From contig NZ_CALHIQ010000084.1 of NCBI RefSeq assembly GCF_938030725.1, positions 1 through 43,445 on the forward strand: a DNA stretch of 43,445 bases. The letters run 5' to 3'. The position numbers and the translations under genes are program-made. Below, in pieces: positions 1 through 7,420 of this stretch. The notes under the pieces were generated by a model. It worked only from the letters and a program-made list of their open reading frames with translations. It ran no database searches and was not told the DNA's origin. The stretch comes from an uncultured Fretibacterium sp. Its GTDB lineage: Bacteria; Synergistota; Synergistia; Synergistales; Aminobacteriaceae. Position 1 is the first letter of the stretch; each line of letters begins with the position of its first letter.

Positions 1-128
1 TCTCCATCGAGCCGGGCATCTACCTGAAGGACGACGTTGGCGTGCGGATCGAGGACCTGGTCCTGGTGACGGAGGAGGGCTGCGAGAGGCTGAACCGTTA
101 CAGCAAGGAGCTTGAGGTGCTCCAGTAA
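1..128 (+). CDS. M24-family metallopeptidase (Xaa-Pro aminopeptidase type), C-terminal end only
   Basis: The open frame enters from the left edge and ends at a TAA at 126-128. The 42 visible residues contain EPGIYL followed by GVRIEDLVLVTEEG, which is the last metal-binding segment of the pita-bread M24 fold; the Glu of EPGIY and the Glu of RIED are dinuclear-metal ligands in Xaa-Pro aminopeptidases and prolidases. In the family this enzyme removes an N-terminal residue ahead of proline, in the cytoplasm. The rest of the gene lies outside the window, so aminopeptidase P, prolidase and creatinase-like members cannot be separated. It is followed by a long perfect hairpin and faces the convergent B3/B4-domain gene. 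Confidence 0.85.
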   Translation, partial: SIEPGIYLKDDVGVRIEDLVLVTEEGCERLNRYSKELEVLQ

Positions 129-152
129 TCCCAAAGGTTGTTTGACGACGGA

Positions 153-192
153 CGCGAGGGCGGCCCCGGATATTTCCGGGGCCGCCCTCGCG
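153..192. terminator. Long perfect hairpin between convergent genes, probable bidirectional terminator
   Basis: Arms 153-169 and 176-192 are perfectly complementary over 17 bp with a 6-base loop. The stem is almost all G:C. It sits 24 bases after the stop of the M24 gene and 5 bases before the stop of the convergent minus-strand gene. There is no T-run on either side, so it is not a canonical Rho-independent terminator; position and strength are the arguments. Confidence 0.6.
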
Positions 193-197
193 CGAAG

Positions 198-923
198 TCA
201 GCCTGCGATGACCATCTCAGGGGCCTGCGCGGTGACGAGCCCGCTGGCCAGGACCTCTGCGCCGGCGTATCTTTTCAGCAGGTCCGTCAGCTCCGTCTGG
301 GCCGCCCTCAAGTCTTCCATACGGTGGGGCTCGATGCACTCCATGACGATAAACTCGTTGACGGTGCCGTCCGTCACCGCCGTTCGGCGGCCGTCGCGCC
401 AGTTCCAGCAGCGGCACACCGCACCGGCTTCGTCGTAGTACCCGATTTCTCCGGGGAGCGGCGGGTCCTGGGCATCTTCGCCCAGGGGCAGAAAGTCCTC
501 GGTCCCCTTCATGGCCCCCAGGTGCAGGTCGCCAACGAAGGCGTCCAGGTCCTCCGCCCCGATGGGGAACCCGTATCGGAGGGAGATCGCGTTCGTCAGG
601 TCCACGGTGGGGGCGATGGAGGTCAGCGGCTTGTCGTGCAGGACGCGCTTCAGCAGGTTCTCGATGGAGCAGCGGGCTCCCTTCTTGGTGGGGAACCTTC
701 GGTAGGCCTCTCGCCAGCTTGCGGGGATGGCGTTCTCCGAAATGACGTCCGAGGTCAGGTGCTTCCGCGCCTCCAGGTTGGCCTGGGCCAGCAGGGCCCG
801 GATATCCCCGGCCTGAGCTTCCGCGGGACGGCGGGCCTCAGGCCCCAGGTGCACGCAGAGCACCGCCAGCGCCGCGTCGGGAAAGAGCGCCTGAAAGGCG
901 TCGTCGAGGATCAGTCGTTTCAT
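198..923 (-). CDS. B3/B4 domain-containing protein (PheT-like tRNA-binding fold)
   Basis: A 241-residue protein resembling the free-standing B3/B4 domain of the phenylalanyl-tRNA synthetase beta chain (COG3382-type). Visible hallmarks are the WREAYRRFPTKKG segment near residue 70, the PTVDLTNAISLRYGFPIGAED segment around residues 105-125, and a C-terminal half with EIGYYDEAGAV and CRCWNWRDG. Free-standing family members are thought to act on tRNA or mischarged tRNA, but function is not well established. The ATG at 923 is preceded by GAGGAGAGG at good spacing. The gene is immediately downstream of the scar of a transporter gene (tail stop at 941-943), so it was probably the last gene of an older operon. 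Confidence 0.8.
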   Translation of the reverse strand: MKRLILDDAFQALFPDAALAVLCVHLGPEARRPAEAQAGDIRALLAQANLEARKHLTSDVISENAIPASWREAYRRFPTKKGARCSIENLLKRVLHDKPLTSIAPTVDLTNAISLRYGFPIGAEDLDAFVGDLHLGAMKGTEDFLPLGEDAQDPPLPGEIGYYDEAGAVCRCWNWRDGRRTAVTDGTVNEFIVMECIEPHRMEDLRAAQTELTDLLKRYAGAEVLASGLVTAQAPEMVIAG

Positions 924-940
924 CGTGTCCTCTCCTCAAG

Positions 941-1043
941 TTAAAAGGGCCCCAGGTTGATCGCCTGAGCGACGGCCACCAGGATGCAGCCCAGCACCAC
1001 CCACCAGCAGAACACGCGCCAGCTGTACTTCATCCAGTCTGAA
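941..1043 (-). pseudogene. 3' remnant of a polytopic membrane transporter gene
   Basis: Read on the minus strand in a frame different from the truncated M20 gene, this stretch encodes SDWMKYSWRVFCWWVVLG, then CILVAVAQAINLGPF and TAA at 941-943. It looks like the last transmembrane helix and tail of a secondary transporter, somewhat like the ends of AbgT or YfcC-type carriers, which often accompany M20 amidohydrolases. The frame has no start of its own that makes sense of the helix, and the B3/B4 gene follows 18 bases later with its own ribosome site. I read it as what remains after a deletion that joined the middle of the M20 gene to the end of the transporter gene. The family assignment is weak; the coding-like hydrophobic character is clear. 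Confidence 0.5.
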
Positions 1044-1635
1044 AGGCGAGGATCATGGCGTCCAGCGAGCTGCGCCCCTCCTCGGGCCGGATGGCCGCGT
1101 GAGCCGCCCGGCCGTGGTACGTCACCGTGAAGCTGGTCAGGGCCATGGACTTGACGTCCGTCGTCGTTTCGCCGCTGCCGTGCATCATCAGGGCGACGTC
1201 GATGTCGTGGAAGCAGTCCCCGTGCTTCAGCATGAGGACCTTTCCGCTCACCGTCTCCTCCGCCGGCGTCCCGTAGACGACGACGCTGAAGGGCGCCTTG
1301 ATGCCTCCGTCCTTCAGGGCCGTGGCCGCTCCCAGGATGCAGGGCCCCTGCATCTGGTGACCGCAGGCGTGCCCCTGGGCTGGGAGCGCGTCGTACTCGC
1401 AGAGCAGTCCGATGCGGGGGCCGCCCTCCCCCTGGCGCCAGACGGCCCGAAACGCCGTTTCAAGCCCCCCCACGCCGCGCTCCACGGCAAAGCCCCGCTC
1501 CTCAAGCCACGCGGTGAGCAACTGGGACGCATGCCGCTCCGTCAGGCCAACCTCCGGATGGTCGTAGATGTCGTCGGACATCCGGGAGAGCTCCGGCCTG
1601 AGGGAGTCGATAAAGCGGTTCATCCGTTCCTTCAA
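1030..1635 (-). pseudogene. M20-family amidohydrolase, C-terminally truncated
   Basis: The N-terminal half of an M20 amidohydrolase or peptidase (AbgB/HipO type): HPEVGLTE near residue 25, the metal-binding loop CEYDALPAQGHACGH near residues 75-90, GTPAEET near residue 120, and the start of the dimerisation (lid) domain TVTYHGRAAHAA. It stops with TGA at 1030-1032 just after LDAMILAFQ, about half the usual 390-440 residues. The C-terminal catalytic part with its last metal-ligand His is missing, so it should be inactive. The frame can start at ATG 1623 or, better placed after AGGAGGAAAGATCAC, at TTG 1635; the longer frame to 1764 has no support. Members hydrolyse N-acyl amino acids or dipeptides; here the gene appears broken by a deletion (see the transporter remnant). 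Confidence 0.75.
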
Positions 1636-1880
1636 AGTGATCTTTCCTCCTGTCGTGTACGGGGTGCTTTGCCACGTTAAAAACTTGACTGTGTTCAAAA
1701 ATGATAGCATAAATTGATGGGCGTGGGAAGGAGCTGCGCCCCCGCCCCCGTCGTCAAAAGTCACTGCTGTTAAATTTTAATATAAGCAGTATTCTTCTGG
1801 ATATATAGACGCTTTTGGGTTAAACTTATGTTGCAGTAGAAAGCAGTTCAATAAATATTAAGGAGTAGGAGGGGGAGTCT

Positions 1881-3218
1881 ATGACCGGCGGCACACTTCC
1901 TGGGTGCGGTTTTCTGGAGGTGGTGGAGATGAAACATCTGCGCGTTCTCAAGACGGTGGAGAGGACCGGCGTGAAGGCCTGGCTGGTCGGAGATTCCGCC
2001 CGCATGATCGAGATGGGCATCGATCCGAAGGTCATGACGCTGGCCGTGGACGCAAGGGACCTGAGCTCTCTGAGCGACAGGCTGGATAGCGCGACGGTTG
2101 ACGCCAAAGGGACGTTCCCCGTCCTCCGGGGGACGGTTCTGGGCGCGCCCTTCCGGGCTTACAGCCTCCAGGGCGACACGATCGCGGACGACCTGGCACG
2201 CAGGGACCTGAGCATCGAGGCCATCGCCCTGCGCAGCGACGGCGGGGTGGTGGACCCCTTCGGCGGGCGCCGCGACATCCGAAACCGCGTCATCCGCCTG
2301 ACGGGCGACGACGTGGACCTGATCGACAGGGACCCGCTGCGCATTGTGCGCATCCTGCGCTTTGCGGCGGAGCTGGGGATGGACGTCTTCTGGCGGACCG
2401 ACATGGACGTGCGCGATTTCCTTAGGGGCCACTCGGACCGCATGAACGCCATCCCCGCCGAACGCTGGGGGCGGGAGATCATCAAGGGCATGAAGGAGCG
2501 CCCCTGGCGCTTCATCAGACTCTGCGACCACTACAACCTGCTGCCCTTCTTCCTGAAGGACCTGGAGGATCTGAAGTCCGTGCCGGACGGGCGCGGAAGG
2601 ACGCTCTTCAGCCACGTCATGGCGACCCTGTCCGTCATCGAGAGGCGTCTGCCGACCCACAAGATCATGCAGGACGAGGCCTTTATCCTGGCGGGGCTCT
2701 TCAGCCGCATCGGCACCAGGTCGTTGGACGCCGGGGACGAAGGAGAGCGGAGGAAGAACGAGGCGCTGACCTCCTCCTTCCTGAGCCAGTGGAACATCCC
2801 GGCGGAAACGATTCGCGCCGCGCAGGCCATCATCGACGGCTACCGCAGGTTCTACGAGCCGCGGACGGAGGAGGACCTGTGCCGGTCCGTGCTGGAGCAC
2901 GGGGCCGACGCGATGGCGGCGGGACTTGACTTCGCGGGCTGCATCGCGCGGGCGGAGGGCCTGCCGCACCTGGAGACGCTGTCCGACAATCGATGGCGTC
3001 TGGCCCAGGTGCTGCGCCGCTTCAAGTCCGTGGCGCTTCAGACGGGGGGCGCCTCGCGCTTCCTCGGAGGGGACGAGGTGATGAGCCTCCTTCGGCTGGC
3101 TCCAGGGCGCATCATCGGCGCTCTTTTGGACGGGCTTGACGTGGCCGTCGGCACGGGGCGGGTGACGAACCGCGCTCAGGCCGAGGAGTGGGTCGTCAGC
3201 CATGCACGCTCCGTCTGA
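1881..3218 (+). CDS. Poly(A) polymerase / CCA-adding nucleotidyltransferase-like protein, degenerate catalytic motifs
   Basis: A 445-residue protein of the class II tRNA nucleotidyltransferase/poly(A) polymerase superfamily. The neck and RNA-recognition signatures are plain: LARRDLSIEAIAL (family RRDFTINA), VVDPFGGRRDIRNRVIR, and DPLRIVRILRFAAELG. The catalytic head, normally GGxVRDxLLG followed by a DxD pair, is replaced by WLVGDSARMIEMGIDP and MTLAVDA, so the paired metal-binding aspartates are not recognisable. The downstream HD-like region is also eroded (LAGLFSRIG where active HD domains have LHDIGK). I infer an RNA-binding paralogue with weak or no catalytic activity. It overlaps mnmE by 17 bases, so the two are probably co-transcribed. 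ATG 1881 follows GGAGGGGGAG; ATG 1929 with GGAGGTGG is an alternative start. Confidence 0.75.
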   Translation: MTGGTLPGCGFLEVVEMKHLRVLKTVERTGVKAWLVGDSARMIEMGIDPKVMTLAVDARDLSSLSDRLDSATVDAKGTFPVLRGTVLGAPFRAYSLQGDTIADDLARRDLSIEAIALRSDGGVVDPFGGRRDIRNRVIRLTGDDVDLIDRDPLRIVRILRFAAELGMDVFWRTDMDVRDFLRGHSDRMNAIPAERWGREIIKGMKERPWRFIRLCDHYNLLPFFLKDLEDLKSVPDGRGRTLFSHVMATLSVIERRLPTHKIMQDEAFILAGLFSRIGTRSLDAGDEGERRKNEALTSSFLSQWNIPAETIRAAQAIIDGYRRFYEPRTEEDLCRSVLEHGADAMAAGLDFAGCIARAEGLPHLETLSDNRWRLAQVLRRFKSVALQTGGASRFLGGDEVMSLLRLAPGRIIGALLDGLDVAVGTGRVTNRAQAEEWVVSHARSV

Positions 3219-4572
3219 CACGATCGCCGCGATATCGACGGCTTGGGGCGAGGCGGGCATCGCCGTCGTGCGGGCGTCCGGCCCCTGTGCCGTGCCGCTG
3301 GCCCGGTCGGTCCTGCGCTTTGGGCCGAAGGGCTTCCCCCCGCCCCGGACGATGTGCCTGGCCGCCCTCCTGGACGGCGCGGACAACGCCATCGATCAGG
3401 TCCTGGCGGTCCACTTTCCAGGGCCTCACAGCTTCACGGGCGAGGACGTGGTGGAGGTCCACACGCACGGGGGAACGTTGGTGGCCCAGCTGTGCCTTGA
3501 GGGACTGCTGCGGCGGGGGGCCCGCATGGCGGAGCCGGGGGAGTTCACCCGCAGGGCCTTTCTGAACGGGCGCATGGACCTGTCCCAGGCCGAGAGCGTG
3601 CTCGGCATCATCCGCTCCCGCAGCGAGGAGGCCCTGCGGGCCGCGGCGCGGACCCTGTCGGGGGAGTTCTCCGAGTTCGTGCGCCAGATCCGCGACGAGC
3701 TCCTGACCCTGCAGGGGGACCTTGAGGTGGGATTGGACTTCCCGGAGGACGCAGCGCCGGCCCTGGACCCGATCGGTCTGCACGACGCACTGGAAACGCT
3801 GCGCATCAGCCTGCGGGACTTGGAGGACCGCTGCTCCTTGGGCCTGCTGCTCCGGGAGGGCATCCGAGTGGTCATCTCCGGCCGCCCCAACGTGGGCAAG
3901 TCGTCCCTCCTGAACGCCCTGCTGAAGCAGTCCCGTGCCATCGTGACGGCCGTGCCGGGCACGACGCGGGATATTATCGAGGAGACCGTCACCTATCGGG
4001 GCATCCCCATCCGGCTGGTGGACACGGCGGGGTTGCGCGTCCCCTCCGACGAGATCGAGGCCAGCGGCATTGAGCGGGCGCGGGCGGCCCTGAAGCAGGC
4101 GGACATCTGCCTGTGGCTCCTGGACGGCTCCGCCCCCCTGGAGGACGCGGACCGGGATTACATCCGCAGCCTGGGGACGCGGGAGTCGATCATCGTCCTG
4201 AACAAGGCGGACAAGGCCCTTGCAGTGACGGAGGATGACCTGCGGGCCATCGTCCCGGAAGGGAGGACGCTCGCCATCTCCGCCAAGACGGGGGAGGGCC
4301 TGGACGCCCTCAAGGAGGCCATCGTCGCCATCGCTACGGCGGGTGGAGCACTGGACGTGGGGCTGAACGTCACGGCACGGCAACTGTCGGAGCTTCGCGC
4401 CTGCGCGGAGGCCATCGCGGAGGCTCAGAGGGTCCTGGAGGCCGACATGGGACAGGACGTGACGGCGTCCCTCCTGGGCACGGCCAGGAAAGCCCTGGAG
4501 CGCACGCTGGGAATCGCAGCGGACGACGACCTCCTGGACTCCATCTTCAGCCGCTTCTGCGTCGGCAAGTAG
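3202..4572 (+). CDS. mnmE: tRNA modification GTPase MnmE
   Basis: A 456-residue protein of full family length. With MnmG it installs the carboxymethylaminomethyl group on wobble uridine 34 of certain tRNAs, using GTP hydrolysis and a formyl-tetrahydrofolate-type donor. The N-terminal tetrahydrofolate-binding domain (DTIAAIST at the start, GPHSFTGEDVVEVHTHGG near residue 75) is followed by the helical domain and an inserted G domain with P-loop GRPNVGKSS at 227, TTRD switch, DTAGL at 274 and NKAD at 334. The protein ends in FCVGK, a variant of the canonical C-terminal FCIGK whose Cys is catalytically important. ATG 3202 lies inside the end of the upstream gene, indicating translational coupling. 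A strong terminator follows. Confidence 0.97.
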   Translation: MHAPSDTIAAISTAWGEAGIAVVRASGPCAVPLARSVLRFGPKGFPPPRTMCLAALLDGADNAIDQVLAVHFPGPHSFTGEDVVEVHTHGGTLVAQLCLEGLLRRGARMAEPGEFTRRAFLNGRMDLSQAESVLGIIRSRSEEALRAAARTLSGEFSEFVRQIRDELLTLQGDLEVGLDFPEDAAPALDPIGLHDALETLRISLRDLEDRCSLGLLLREGIRVVISGRPNVGKSSLLNALLKQSRAIVTAVPGTTRDIIEETVTYRGIPIRLVDTAGLRVPSDEIEASGIERARAALKQADICLWLLDGSAPLEDADRDYIRSLGTRESIIVLNKADKALAVTEDDLRAIVPEGRTLAISAKTGEGLDALKEAIVAIATAGGALDVGLNVTARQLSELRACAEAIAEAQRVLEADMGQDVTASLLGTARKALERTLGIAADDDLLDSIFSRFCVGK

Positions 4573-4616
4573 GCCGGCAGCGAGGCAGACCTTTAAGAGA
4601 GCGCAACGACAGAAAG

Positions 4617-4643
4617 CGGCGGGCCTTGACCCGCCGTTTTTTT
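4617..4643 (+). terminator. Rho-independent terminator after mnmE
   Basis: Stem CGGCGGG (4617-4623) pairs with CCCGCCG (4630-4636) around a 6-base loop and is followed directly by seven T residues (4637-4643). It ends the transcript of the poly(A)-polymerase-like gene and mnmE. The 245 bases from here to hutH are markedly A+T-rich around 4660-4740, the likely hutH promoter region, but I could not fix a convincing -35/-10 pair. Confidence 0.9.
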
Positions 4644-4888
4644 GTTCCCCGCCTTTACATTTCGTCCGCGCCATAGTAAACTACAATTAAATAAACAAAT
4701 GCCACTATTTAAAATTTACTGATCTGAAAAAACACCAGTTTAACAGGGCGCAGTAAAGGGGCGCCGTATCCACCTTGATTGCCGTTGGCTGCATGATTCT
4801 CTTGAGCTTGTTTTAAGCTCCGTTCGTTCCAGCCCCCGCAAGAAGCTTGTGCCGGTGGGTATGTAAAAAACAAAGCGAGGTTAGGCCG

Positions 4889-6457
4889 ATGATCATGAAC
4901 CCTTCTGCAGTGAAGCGCGTTGTGATGGATGGAAAGAGCCTCTCCCTTGAGGGCTTCGTCGCCGTTGCGCGGTTTGGCGCCTCCGTGGAGCTGGCCGAGT
5001 CCGCCCTCCGCGCCATGGAGCGATCCCGGACGCTGGCGGAGAAGATCGTGGGGGAGAAGCGCGCGGCCTACGGCATCACCACAGGCTTCGGGGACTTTCA
5101 GAAGGTGGCGGTGCCGGAGGAGATGTCGAACCAGCTCTCCACGAACCTGATCCTGAGCCACTGCACGGGCACGGGGGACCCTTACGCCGCCGAGGTGGTG
5201 CGCGGCATGATGCTCCTGCGGGCCAACGCCCTGTGCGAGGGGGTTTCCGGAGTGCGGCCCGTCCTGGTGCAGATGCTCGTCGAGATGCTGAACCGGGGAG
5301 TGACGCCCGTCGTCCCCCAGAAGGGGTCCCTTGGGTCCTCCGGCGACCTGGCGCCGCTGGCCCACATGACGCTGCCCCTCCTGGGGCGCGGGCGGGCGCT
5401 GTATCAGGGCGTGGAGATGAGCGGAGCGGAGGCGATGGAGAAGGCAGGGATCCCGACGTTGAGCACGCTGGCCTGCAAGGAGGGCCTGGGCATGACGAAC
5501 GGCACCTGCGCCATGACGTCGGTCGGGGCCCTGGCCCTCTACGACACGATTTGCGCGGCCCAGCTGGCGGACGTCATCGCCTCCCTGTCCTTCGAGGGGC
5601 TGACCGCCCTGAAGGACGCCTTTGACCCGCGCGTCCACCAGGTCCGCGGCCAGAGGGGGCAGATCCGGGTGGCCGCCAACATGCGCCGCCTGATGGAGGG
5701 GTCCGAGATACTGGACCGCTGCCAGGGGGATCGGGTGCAGGACGCCTACGCTCTGCGCTGCGTGCCCCAGTACCACGGCGCGGTGCGCGACGCGCTGGAC
5801 TACGTGCTGGACAAGGTGGAGATCGAGCTGAACGCCGTCACGGACAACCCCCTGCTGTTCCTGGAGGACGAGGCCGTCATCTCGGGGGGCAACTTCCACG
5901 GCGAGCCCATGGCCATCCCCTTCGACACCCTGGGCATCGCCTGCTCCGAGCTTGCCAACATCTCCGAGCGGCGCACGGAGCGCATGGTCAACGCGGCGCT
6001 CTCCAATGGCCTCACCCCGTTCCTGACGACGAAGGCCGGCGTGAACTCCGGCTTCATGATCGTCCAGTACGCCGCGGCCTCCATGGTGTCGGAGAACAAG
6101 GTGCTGGCGCACCCGGCCTCCGTGGACTCCATCCCCTCCTCCGCAAACCAGGAGGACATCGTTTCCATGGGCACCACCGCCGCGCGCAAGGCCGGCTGGA
6201 TCGTGCAGAACACCCTCTCCGTGCTGGCGGACGAGCTCTTGACGGCCTGTCAGGCCATCGACATCCGCCGCCGCCTGGACACCCACGGCCAGGGGATCAC
6301 GCCGCTGCACGAGGCGCTCTTGAAGCACGTGCGCGAGCGGGTGGCCTTCTACGAGGTGGACCGGGAGATCTGGCCGGACATCGCGGAGGTCGAGAGGATG
6401 GTCCGCAGCGGCGAGCTCCTGGAGATCGTGAGAGCGCACGTCCCCGACCTGGAGTAG
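4889..6457 (+). CDS. hutH: Histidine ammonia-lyase (MIO enzyme)
   Basis: A 522-residue aromatic amino acid ammonia-lyase; it should deaminate L-histidine to urocanate and ammonia without a cofactor. Hallmarks are AYGITTGFGDF near residue 60 (catalytic Tyr), LILSHCTGTG (the SH pair typical of histidine lyases), the MIO triad region GSLGSSGDLAPL with Ser150-Ser151-Gly152, EGLGMTNGT, and SIPSSANQEDIVSMG. The triad is Ser-Ser-Gly rather than the usual Ala-Ser-Gly, and the usual His after NQED is Ile, so substrate preference deserves a test. Phenylalanine or tyrosine lyase is the main alternative. ATG 4889 (MIMNPSAV) is preceded by GCGAGG; an upstream in-frame ATG at 4847 lacks such support. The neighbouring racemase and transporter genes fit histidine use. 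No hutU, hutI or formiminoglutamate enzymes lie in the window. Confidence 0.88.
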   Translation: MIMNPSAVKRVVMDGKSLSLEGFVAVARFGASVELAESALRAMERSRTLAEKIVGEKRAAYGITTGFGDFQKVAVPEEMSNQLSTNLILSHCTGTGDPYAAEVVRGMMLLRANALCEGVSGVRPVLVQMLVEMLNRGVTPVVPQKGSLGSSGDLAPLAHMTLPLLGRGRALYQGVEMSGAEAMEKAGIPTLSTLACKEGLGMTNGTCAMTSVGALALYDTICAAQLADVIASLSFEGLTALKDAFDPRVHQVRGQRGQIRVAANMRRLMEGSEILDRCQGDRVQDAYALRCVPQYHGAVRDALDYVLDKVEIELNAVTDNPLLFLEDEAVISGGNFHGEPMAIPFDTLGIACSELANISERRTERMVNAALSNGLTPFLTTKAGVNSGFMIVQYAAASMVSENKVLAHPASVDSIPSSANQEDIVSMGTTAARKAGWIVQNTLSVLADELLTACQAIDIRRRLDTHGQGITPLHEALLKHVRERVAFYEVDREIWPDIAEVERMVRSGELLEIVRAHVPDLE

Positions 6458-6463
6458 GCCGTC

Positions 6464-7291
6464 GTGAGCCTCGTTAGGTTGAAGGTCGTCCGCGCGGACC
6501 CGGCGGGCAACGCCACGCTCTTCGTGCTGACGCCCGTCGACCGCGCGCTGCGCGCCGACGCCGCGGGAAAGCTGATCGCCGCCCTGCCGGAGATGAAGGT
6601 CGAGCAGGTGGGCTTCGCCTCCGCACCCCTCATGGGCGGTGCCGCCCGGCTTGAGATGGCCGGGGGCGAGTTCTGCGGCAACGCGGCCCGTGCCTGGGGC
6701 ATGTGGACCGCACGGGAAGCAGGGCGCGTCCCTCGGCCTGAGAGGGTGCGGATCGAGGTCAGCGGCTGCAGCCACCCCATCGCGGTGGACGTGGACTGGG
6801 CGGAGGGCACGGCGCGGACGGAGATGCCCCTGCCCCTTGCGGCTCGCCCCGTCCCGGAGTTCGGGGGGACGTTGGTCCACCTGGGCGGCATCGCTCACCT
6901 CGTGGTTTGGGACGAGGTTCCGAGCCGCGACTTCTTCCACCGCGCGGAGCCGGCCTTTAAGGGGATGGCCGGGCTTGAGGCCTATGGCGTCATCTTCCTG
7001 AACCGTCTCGACGCGGCGGGAGAGGCGCGGCTAACGCCGTTCGTCAAGGTCCCCTCCGTGGGGACGCTGTTCCAGGAGGGCAGCTGCGGGTCCGGCAGCC
7101 TGGCCGCGGCGGTGGCGGAGAGCATGGAGGTCCGGGACGGCGAATTCTGCAGGCGGTACGTCCAGCCCGCCGGGGCCCTGACCGCCTCGGTCGTCCGGCG
7201 GGATGGGGCGGTGCGGAGCGCCTTTATCGAGGGGCCGGTTTCCCTGGACGAGCCGGTCGAGGTCGAGCTTGACCTATATGCGGTGAGGTGA
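6464..7291 (+). CDS. DapF-fold amino acid epimerase, probable histidine racemase
   Basis: A 275-residue cofactor-independent epimerase of the diaminopimelate epimerase superfamily. The two catalytic cysteines are in GGEFCGNAAR (Cys71; family CGNGxR) and EGSCGSGS (Cys208; family CGTG). The protein lacks other features of true DapF and sits 6 bases after hutH, so I infer a racemase acting on the HutH substrate, comparable to the CntK/histidine racemase branch of the family, which interconverts L- and D-histidine. It could let the cell use D-histidine or make it. A proline-racemase-like or unrelated amino acid substrate is possible. Translation probably starts at GTG 6464, nine bases after a GGAG that lies within the end of hutH, so the two are coupled. 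Confidence 0.75.
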   Translation: MSLVRLKVVRADPAGNATLFVLTPVDRALRADAAGKLIAALPEMKVEQVGFASAPLMGGAARLEMAGGEFCGNAARAWGMWTAREAGRVPRPERVRIEVSGCSHPIAVDVDWAEGTARTEMPLPLAARPVPEFGGTLVHLGGIAHLVVWDEVPSRDFFHRAEPAFKGMAGLEAYGVIFLNRLDAAGEARLTPFVKVPSVGTLFQEGSCGSGSLAAAVAESMEVRDGEFCRRYVQPAGALTASVVRRDGAVRSAFIEGPVSLDEPVEVELDLYAVR

Positions 7292-7299
7292 TGCCGTGA

Positions 7300-7308
7300 T
7301 GCTATAAT
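7300..7308 (+). promoter_or_regulatory. Extended -10 promoter element before the transporter gene
   Basis: TGCTATAAT at 7300-7308 is a perfect extended -10 (TGn plus TATAAT) starting 9 bases after the racemase stop. No good -35 is present at 16-18 bases, as is common for extended -10 promoters. It would give a leader of about 105 bases before the TTG start at 7421. The leader contains complementary GGGGCGG (about 7318-7324) and CCGCCCC (about 7342-7348), able to form a hairpin. This would allow the transporter to be expressed separately from hutH. Confidence 0.5.
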
Positions 7309-7420
7309 TTTTTAAGAGGGGCGGAAGCGGCCGGCGGACGGGCCGCCCCCTAGGCCGAGGCGCATTGTGAGCCACATCTTTGACCTTGCGGACTTTATTC
7401 AGACAAAAGGAGGGTTTAGA

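Noticed and set aside
3196..4674. A 492-residue minus-strand frame opposite mnmE
   Set aside because: Antisense shadow of a full-length, intact mnmE with all GTPase motifs.
4804..4820. Short hairpin GAGCTT/AAGCTC upstream of hutH
   Set aside because: Six base pairs with a weak stem and no T-run at the right side; too common to call.
4709..6940. A 743-residue open frame on the minus strand opposite hutH
   Set aside because: It is opposite strongly conserved hutH, lacks a plausible ribosome site and has biased Arg/His/Gly composition typical of antisense reading in G+C-rich DNA.
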